A DNA stretch of 64,000 nucleotides from Closterium sp. NIES-65 (lineage: Eukaryota; Streptophyta; Zygnematophyceae; Desmidiales; Closteriaceae): the NCBI GenBank assembly GCA_948144175.1, contig CANXME010002507.1, positions 62,001-126,000 of the forward strand. The letters are read 5' to 3'. The position numbers were made by a program, and so were the translations under genes. The notes under the pieces are model-generated. The model was given only the letters and a program-made list of their open reading frames with translations, was not told the origin of the DNA and did no database searches. Shown here one piece after another: positions 57,037-64,000 of the stretch (its first letter is position 1; the number at the start of each line of letters is the position of its first letter).

Positions 57037-60000
57037 GTGTGTGTGTGCATGCGCAATGTGCAAATGTGAGCAGAATCCGCATCGCAGCTTCCTGGTGAAG
57101 CTGTCAGCTATCGAGATCTACAACGAGATTGTCCGGGACCTCCTCAACCCGGACTCCGGGCCCCTCAGGCTCCTCGATGATCCCGAGGTAACCATGCAAT
57201 TCACGAATTCGTAACGTTTGAAGCCTTTTGACAATCTCAAGGTACCCCGGGTCGTAAATTCCAAGACCCTTTCTTGACCATTGCCGACCCAGGAATCAAC
57301 GCGATGTACCCTCACGGCAGCTGCAGGCTCAAGTGACCGTTTAAAACATTCCTCTCCCGCCTTGCTCCCACCATGCCTTGGCGTGCAGAGGGGCACGGTG
57401 GTGGAGCGACTGACGGAGGTGGGCGTGGAGTCCAAGGGCGACTTGCAGCGGCTGCTGGCGCAGTGCGCGGCGCACAGGGAGGTGGGCGAGACGTCTCTCA
57501 ACGACGCCAGCTCCAGATCGCACCAGATCATTCGCCTCGTGAGTGTGGCGTGTGTGTGGAATGTGTGCTGTGTGTAGTCAGTGCGAAAATGTGTGCTCAA
57601 CGAGTGTGTGTATGTGTGCGTGTGTGTGCAATCCTTAAGTTACGCCCCTCACAATGCTCCCACATTCAACTGGTGCTCTCTCCCCTCCCTCCGTTACCCT
57701 CCCCCTATCGATCTCGCCACCCTACATCTCCTCACTTTCCCATTTTTCCAATTTCCTCATATCTTCTTCATGTTCTCCTTATTTTCATTCCCCAGCTGGT
57801 GGAGAGCTGTCCCAATGCAATGTCACCAGCGGCACTACCTCCAACCCCCCCACCGGCTATACCCGTGCCAGCAGAGGCTGCTGCCACCCAAATGCTCTCC
57901 GCCTCGCTGGTGAGCGACTTGCGCCCTTTAATTCCAGTCCACCTGATGTATGGAGTCTGATTAAGTGATGAGATTTCACAACTTGCTGTGATGTCATGCC
58001 ACACTAATTCAACTCGCCTTCGTCTCCTGAATGCGTCTCCCCCCTCCTCTCCCTCCCCTCCTCCGTTTCTCCCCCTTCCCCGGGCTCCTCAGCACCTGCT
58101 TTACTCATCTCCTCACCTGCCTTCTCCCTTTCCCTCCCGCTCGTTCCATTTTCTCTTCTTTGTGCTATCCCCCTCCGCTGCTTGGCCCGTCCCAATGAAA
58201 TGATGCCACGTGGCTGGAGCAGAACTTTGTGGACCTGGCGGGCAGTGAGAGGGCGTCTCAGACGCACGTGGCGGGCACACGCCTCAAGGAGGGGTGCCAC
58301 ATCAACAGGAGCCTGCTCACTCTTGCCACCGTGATCCGCAAGTTGAGCACGGGCAGCAGGGCCAAGGCGGGGCACATCCCCTACCGGGACTCGAAGCTCA
58401 CGCGCATCTTGCAGCAGTCGCTGGGGGGCAACGGGCGCACAGCCATCATCACCACCATCAGCGCCGGGAGGACCCACCTGGACCAGACGCGCAATACTCT
58501 CGCGTTCGCGCTGAGAGCCAAGGAGGTCACCAACTCGGCGTGTGTCAACGTGGTGAGTGGCTGTGCTGTGGCAATTGCTGTGTGGGGGTGAATTGCACTG
58601 TGTGTGTGTGTGGGGTGGTGCAAGTGTGGGTGTGTGGGTTTTCACAGCATCTTTTCGCCTCCCTACGTCCCTCTCCCTTACTGGTCCCGCCATCCCTCAC
58701 CCTTACCGCTTCCTCTCCCCACCAGGTGGTGACGGACAGAGCACTGGTGGAGCAGCTGTAGGGGGAGGTGGCCCTGGTGCAGCTGCTTCGTCCTCGCTTC
58801 ATCCTCCTCACTTATTTCCTGCCACCACCCTCCCTTACCACGTCCCTTCTTCTCCCCCATCAGGTGGTGACGGACAGAGCACTGGTGGAGCAGCTGTAGA
58901 GGGAGGTGGCCCTGGTGCGGCTGCTTCGTCCTCGCTTCATCCTCCTCACTTATTTCCTGCCACCACCCTCCCTTACCACGTCCCTTCTTCTCCCCCATCA
59001 GGTGGTGACGGACAGAGCACTGGTGGAGCAGCTGCAGAGGGAGGTGGCGCGGCTGGAAAGCGAGATGCGGCTGCGGCCGTCCCGAGAGCAGTTCCACCAG
59101 CAGGCCGTGCGCATGCAGCAGGTACGAGGGGAGGAGGGGTGTAGCAGGTGCGTGGGGAGGAGGGTGGCATGTGGCAGTTGCATGGGGAGATGTGAGAAAT
59201 GCGGGGTGGGATACAGGGAGAGTGAGGAGCGAAGAGCGGGGAGAGGAGGAAGTGAGGAGAAAATTATGCACGGCAGCCGTCTCTCTCTTGTACAACGCCC
59301 ATCTTCTCCTTCAGGCCTGTGTGCCTTCCACCGACCCTGCCACGACTCATCTCCAGCTCCAAGCAACCTTTCTCATCTCTCCCTTTTTCATCTCTCCCCC
59401 TCCCTCCCCCTCCCCTTTCCTCTCCCCTTTCTTCCTCTCCCCACTCCCCATTACAGCTGTTCTGCAGCTCCTCTAGACTGATCCAACCCCCACTCCTTCG
59501 TCTCCCTCTGCCTCCCCCATCTCCCCCCACCCCCGGCCCTCCCCAACACGCCAGTTGGAGGCGCAGCTGTCGCAGGCGGCGAGGCAGCAGAGCGAGGCAC
59601 TGGCTCAGGTGCAGCACCTCACACACGCGCTCTCCGCTGCCTCCTCCTGCCACAGCCGCTCCCAAGGCGGTTCCCACGGCAGGCGACGAGCACACGCAGC
59701 CTGGCAGAGTGGCAAGGTACGCTCCTCTCTCTCTCTCGCTCTCACTCGCGCTCTCACCTCACCTGCTGCCACCTGCCAGGGGTTCACCCCCTGCCAGGTG
59801 GCAAGGTGAGAGAGAACGTTTGGGAGACACGGGGTCAGAGCGGTGGGAGGGATAAGCACTGGGCAGGGCATTTATTCAAAAGAGAGCAAGGGGAGTGGCA
59901 CGAGTGGCTTCTTTGACCCTGCTTGCACTCTTGTACCTGGTTTGACTCGGGCACTCTTCCCCTCTGAACTCTTCTTCACCCCTGCACTCTTTGAGGCGCC

Positions 60001-62989
60001 TCAAAAACCGCGTGAACTGAGGCGATTTTTGAGGCGCCTTAAAAAATATTGTACCTGTGCTGACTCGGCACTCTTCCCCTCTGAACTCTTCACCACTGCA
60101 CTCTCCCCTTTCCCTGCAGGTGCACCCGATCTCCAGCATCAACGTCTCAGAGTCATCCGATGATGAAGCGGACGGCTGGGATCGCTTCACGCCGACCTGC
60201 TTCCCGGCATCCAAGCCGTTGGACCTCGTGCTGCCCACGTGCTTCCCTGGTAGCTTCACCAGGCGACCCAGCAAGCAGCAGAGGGAGAAAGACGCCTCGT
60301 TTCATGCCTCCGCTGCCGCCGCCACCGCCGCCGCTGCCGCCGCCGCTGCTTCTCCTCCTGCTGGTGTGGCTCAGCTGGCGCCAGGGGAAGGGGTGGCTCA
60401 GCTGGCAGGTGGGCTGGTTGTGGGCGGCAGATGGTTGTCCTCTAGCAACAGTGGCTGCGATGCTGCAGGGGACGGTGGTCATACCCGTCGGATCTCCAAG
60501 TCGAGATTTGCCAGCAGCAGCAGCAGCATGGGAGGGAGAAGGGAGAGAGGCGAGGCTGGAGAAGCGGCCGTGGGGGTGAGTGGGAGGGGAGGAGAGCAGC
60601 AGGCGCACGCAGCAAGGGGACGGATGACATGGGAGGAGAGCACAAGAGTGAGGGAGGGAGAGCGGCAGTGGGAGCAGCATGAGGGAGGGGAAGCCGACGA
60701 GCGAGAGATCAGCCAGAGGAGGAGCGGTAGGCTAGGAAGGGACCAGGGAGGAGGCTCGTTTGGCAGAGAGAGCGTGTCCCGCCAGTCGCTGCAGTCCCTC
60801 CATTCTCTCCAGTCACTGGAAGCGTGGGTGGCGGGGGGCAGGGCGAGGGAGAGGCGGCGGCGGCGCAAGGCGGTGAGCGCCAAGGTGCTGGCGCTGATGC
60901 ACGAGATCCAGCGCCTGGAGAAGCTGCAGGACGCCCTGGGGGACGACGTGGGGCGCGCCATGGGGGCTCTTCAGGGGGAGATGGAGCGCATGAGAGCCAG
61001 GCAGCAGGGGCAGGCGCACGGGCACAGGCAGGGGCTCGGGCAGGGGCAGGGGCAGGGGCAGGGGCAGGGGCAGGGGCAGGGGCAGGGGCAGGGGCAGGAG
61101 AGTGAGAGTCTGTCAGAAGGCGGCGTGCAAATGCCCCTCAGCCACCTCTCTGGAATCCTGACGCCCCCATACCACTGCGTGTCTGGACTTCTCACCCCCT
61201 CCTCCAACATCTCCTCCTGTTACGCGTCTGGCCTCCTCACCCCTCTCTCTCACCAGCTCTCTGGCCTTCTCACGCCCTCGTTAGCCTCCCAGCCTGTGTC
61301 AGGCTGCTTGTCCACTGCTGGTGGCGCTGCTGCCATCACTGCTGCCACTGCTGCCGCCACTGCTGCTGCCACTGCCACGGGGGGGAGTGCAAGCAGGGGG
61401 GCTTCTTGTGCTACTGTGAGCAGGGACGGGGACGAAGGGCGTGCCAGCTTGCTCCAGCTCCATGCAGAGCTCTCGAGGCTCACAGTGAGAGACGAGAAGG
61501 ACGCAGAGCGAGGCAGCAACGGAGCTTCTGCTGCTGCTGCCCCTGCTGCTTCTACTCCTGCAGCTGCTGCTGATGATTCGGCCGAAAATGCAGCTGCCCC
61601 TGCTGCAGAGGGAGCGAGGGAGCTTCTAGCTGCTGCTGACGCTGGGGTTGCAGGGATAGGGTTTGACATGGGATGCCTTGCGGACCCCTCTGCCATGACC
61701 CGGTCCTCCTCCCAGGACCTCCAGCGGATGGAGTTCCTGTTTCAGTCGGCAGCAGAGGTGAACGTGGCGAGCATTCGCACGTACGTGCTTGAACTGAAGG
61801 AGATTGTAGCGAAGCTGCACTACCAGAAGCAGCTGCTGGTGAAACAGGTGGTGGAGCTGGAGGCGGGTAGGCTAGGCGAGGAGGAAGAGGATGAGATGGA
61901 GGAGGATGATGATGAGGATGAGGAGGCAGAGGGAGGGGGAGCTGGGGACAGAGGCTGGGGCAATGAGGAGGAGGATCGAGGGATGGGGAGAGCACAGGGG
62001 GGACGAGAGGCCAATGGTAGAGAAAGAAGAGGGCGATGGAACCGAACAGATTCAGGGCATGCTTCTGGAGCAGCATGCATTGAAACACCCGCCAACGCTC
62101 GTCCCCGACAGCATCAGCCTGGCCTTCCCCCTTATATTGTTCCACACTTTGAATCGGGGTTCAGGGAGGAGATGAGAGAGACTGTGGTGCTGTGGGACCG
62201 CTGCCAGGTGTCGCTCATCCGTCGCACGCAGCTGTTCCTTGTGCTGATGCAAGGAGAGCCGTCGGATCGGGTGTACCTGCAGGTGGAGAGGCGTCGGCTG
62301 CAGTGGCTTGTACAGCACGTGGGGGCAGAGGGGCAGGCCGCCAGGTAAGCCTCTTCTTGGGTGTTTGGCATGTGACAAACACATGGGGAGAGGAAGGGCC
62401 AACATGTGTATGCCTCAAACTATAGGGCGTGCTGATGGTGTACTTCCGAAGTCCCTGTGGTCTCCTCGACTCTCTACCTTGCTCGATGCAGATTCATTCT
62501 CTGCTCTGCTCTGATGGTGTACATTTTCCCTCCTTTTCTGCTCCCCTCTCTCCCCTTGTCTTTTCCCATGGCTCCACATTATCGTGTCGCGGTTGGTATT
62601 CCAGGGAGAGGGAGCTGAGGAAGGAGAGGGAGTACCTGGCCCAGCGAATGGCCCACTGCTTCACACTCCATCACCGCCTCGAGCTCTTCCGCCAGTGGGG
62701 GATTGCCACGTCATCGCGCCAACGCAAGCGCCAGCTGATTGTGCTCCTGTGGAGCCGGCCGCTCGATGAGCGCCACACGGAGGCTAGTGCTCGGATCGTG
62801 GGACGGCTGACTGGGATGATTGAAAGTAGCGCGGGGGAAGGAGGTGGGGAAAGAGGAGGTGTGGCTGGTTGGAAGGGAAGTGGAGGGAGGGATGTGTTGA
62901 GATTGTGCAAGGAGATGCTCGAGTTGCGGCTGATTGTGCCCTCAGGATATCGAGGGCTCATGCCAAAACGTCGGCGGAAGTGGTTTTGA
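55410..62989 (+). CDS. NACK1: NACK-type kinesin-7 (phragmoplast kinesin)
   Basis: Eleven exons give 4,305 nt (1,434 aa): 55410-55923, 56092-56181, 56297-56397, 57074-57187, 57389-57538, 57796-57909, 58223-58552, 59002-59121, 59555-59716, 60120-62344 and 62605-62989. The N-terminal motor starts at [16 protein letters not shown] (residue about 120). It has the P-loop GMTSSGKT, switch I ASSRSH, switch II DLAGSER, and [20 protein letters not shown]. The neck [16 protein letters not shown] is near-identical to NACK/HINKEL. A long low-complexity stalk follows, then the plant C-terminal NACK domain (DUF3490), [16 protein letters not shown] to [15 protein letters not shown]. In plants these motors bring the NPK1 MAPKKK to the phragmoplast for cytokinesis. 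Relatives are near 950 aa from memory; exon 10 accounts for the excess. Confidence 0.92.
56956..57047 (+). repeat. (GT)n microsatellite in kinesin intron 3
   Basis: A GT run of about 90 nt ending 26 nt before the acceptor of kinesin exon 4. Predicted Cys/Val frames over it are artefacts. Confidence 0.95.
58726..59001 (+). pseudogene. two decayed upstream copies of kinesin exon 8
   Basis: Two 138-bp units (58726-58863 and 58864-59001) repeat the 5' end of exon 8 plus the intron end. Each starts after its own CAG acceptor with GTGGTGACGGACAGAGCACT and reads [11 protein letters not shown] like the real exon. Both carry TAG (58759-58761 and 58897-58899) where the complete exon has CAG. They then run into intron-like sequence that ends in the next acceptor. 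Using either acceptor would put a stop in the neck. Confidence 0.9.
61040..61098 (+). repeat. (GGGGCA)n in kinesin exon 10
   Basis: About ten hexamers encode a GQGQGQ run in the stalk. Confidence 0.95.
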
Positions 62990-63318
62990 CAGGGTGGGGA
63001 AACTTAGCTGACAAACGTAGGGAAACATATTAGCATCTAAATCTGATGCATGCAGGCCAATCAGGGAGATGCTCCAGGCAAGTAAGAAAAGGTGAATAGC
63101 AGCAATAGCTGCCTTAGTATCTTACCGTATGTTATACTAAATAAAAGGCCTGGAGCATTGCAAACTGTTATATCTGGCCGGTATATACAGGTCGTTAGGC
63201 TGGTATCTGGCCTACAGAGGGTTCTGGCCTCAGTAGTCCTGAAACACAACGTAGGTATCTGTGCAGCTAACCAAGTTAACTAGAAATCTTATTTGCTGCA
63301 CCGCTGTCAACATATTAG
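62990..63318. other. convergent 3' spacer
   Basis: Lies between the kinesin stop and the PADRE frame on the other strand. I see no gene. Confidence 0.5.
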
Positions 63319-63807
63319 CTAAATCCCGCTGTAGTTGTCATTGTTTGGTAACAAATTGGACCTTTCAGTTGCCCTCGATCTTCCCATTGCCTCCGTTCTC
63401 TTGTCCAGAGACCTGGCACGTTTTACGGAAGTCAGCAGCATTCCATTACGATGATCGGCTGGAACGGATCCCGTCATTCCTGGCTGCTCCAGGTAATCCA
63501 TGGAACTCGCGCGCCACAGTGTTCTGAAAAACGCCGCATCGTTGGCTGATTGATTTGCAGATGCGTCAGGTTGTCGAGATGATGTACTATTACGTGCACG
63601 ACGGACTCTTTGAGATGACGGAACCAGAAAACAGGTGCTTCCAGGCTGAAGAACAACACATGGACGAAGAGGATTGACGGGATCCGAATCCTTGCAGACA
63701 ACAGAATTAGGGTAATCTTGCTGAACCTGCCGTACCGTCACCCGGTCCCAGTAGAGTCGAGCTGCTCCGCTTGGAAGAAGGAGAACGCACGGCGAGGATT
63801 GCATCAT
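63319..63807 (-). CDS. PADRE (DUF4228) domain protein
   Basis: A 162-codon frame opens with ATG-ATG at 63807. Residues 6-67 match the PADRE/DUF4228 pattern: CVLLLPSGAARLYW, VTVRQVQQDYPNSVVCKDSD, then LRPCVVLQPGSTCFLVPS. The remainder is Ser/Arg-rich, as in many plant members. No function is known beyond association with stress and pathogen response. The gene may be one exon, or splice after LVPSSQR, since an intron near the domain end is common in this family. Upstream sequence to the window edge (63808-64000) would be its promoter. Confidence 0.65.
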   Translation of the reverse strand: MMQSSPCVLLLPSGAARLYWDRVTVRQVQQDYPNSVVCKDSDPVNPLRPCVVLQPGSTCFLVPSSQRVRRARNSTSSRQPDASANQSANDAAFFRTLWRASSMDYLEQPGMTGSVPADHRNGMLLTSVKRARSLDKRTEAMGRSRATERSNLLPNNDNYSGI

Positions 63808-64000
63808 GGGATGATGATGATCGGAGCGAGAGATGGGGAGAAGGTGATTCTTTCACTGCTCGCAACTTGACACAGAGCGCAGTTCTAATACAAAGACAAC
63901 GTGAGCTCTGTGCAGATGTCTTATTATATTATCCCTGAGCTATCCTCCTACTACGAGGCTCGACTGTCAACGTAACGCAAGGACGTACGGTTTATATAAG

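Overview
The window is nuclear DNA of a streptophyte (a land plant or close charophyte relative). The evidence is a NACK-type kinesin-7 with its plant-specific C-terminal domain, a plant-type aprataxin-like protein that fuses kinase, macro, HIT and zinc-finger domains, two PADRE/DUF4228 proteins, a plant PLAC8 protein, a chloroplast-type transit peptide, many GT-AG introns and abundant Ty1/copia relics. Gene exons are GC-rich with long Ala/Gly/Gln/Ser runs. Introns and spacers are full of simple repeats. I cannot name the species; a seedless plant or charophyte fits better than a flowering plant.

Layout. 0-1.8 kb: repeats and a long foldback, no gene. 1.8-5.8 kb: a hAT DNA transposon with a spliced transposase on the minus strand and arrays of a 6-bp motif at both ends. 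5.9 kb: a tRNA-Gln gene. 6.0-7.9 kb: a plastid-type UVR + SnoaL-like gene (+). 8.2-10.0 kb: an F-box/kelch gene (-). 10.6-21.2 kb: the aprataxin-like gene (-), swollen by low-complexity coding sequence. 22.1 kb: a tRNA relic. 22.3-24.4 kb: eEF1B-beta (+). 25.4-26.4 kb: PLAC8 gene (+). 28.3-29.2 kb: a secreted fasciclin-like gene (+). 29.6-30.1 kb: a copia scrap. 30.3-30.7 kb: a PADRE ORF (+). 31.4-39.2 kb: a G-poor tract, then minisatellites and a kilobase-scale polypurine block. 39.2-53.8 kb: a nest of several copia copies in both orientations, one carrying a solo LTR with a clear target-site duplication. 55.4-63.0 kb: the NACK-type kinesin (+). 63.3-63.8 kb: a second PADRE ORF (-).

The host genes are unrelated housekeeping or regulatory genes (translation, DNA-end repair, cytokinesis, ubiquitin ligase adaptor, cell wall), so no operon-like system is present. 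The most unusual theme is local duplication at splice sites. The kinesin carries two upstream decayed copies of an exon 5' end with working-looking acceptors. The aprataxin-like gene carries one such upstream copy, plus an array of four donor-like sites, the first three 15 nt apart and in frame. Exon coordinates were read by eye from GT-AG sites and family similarity and have not been tested against transcripts.
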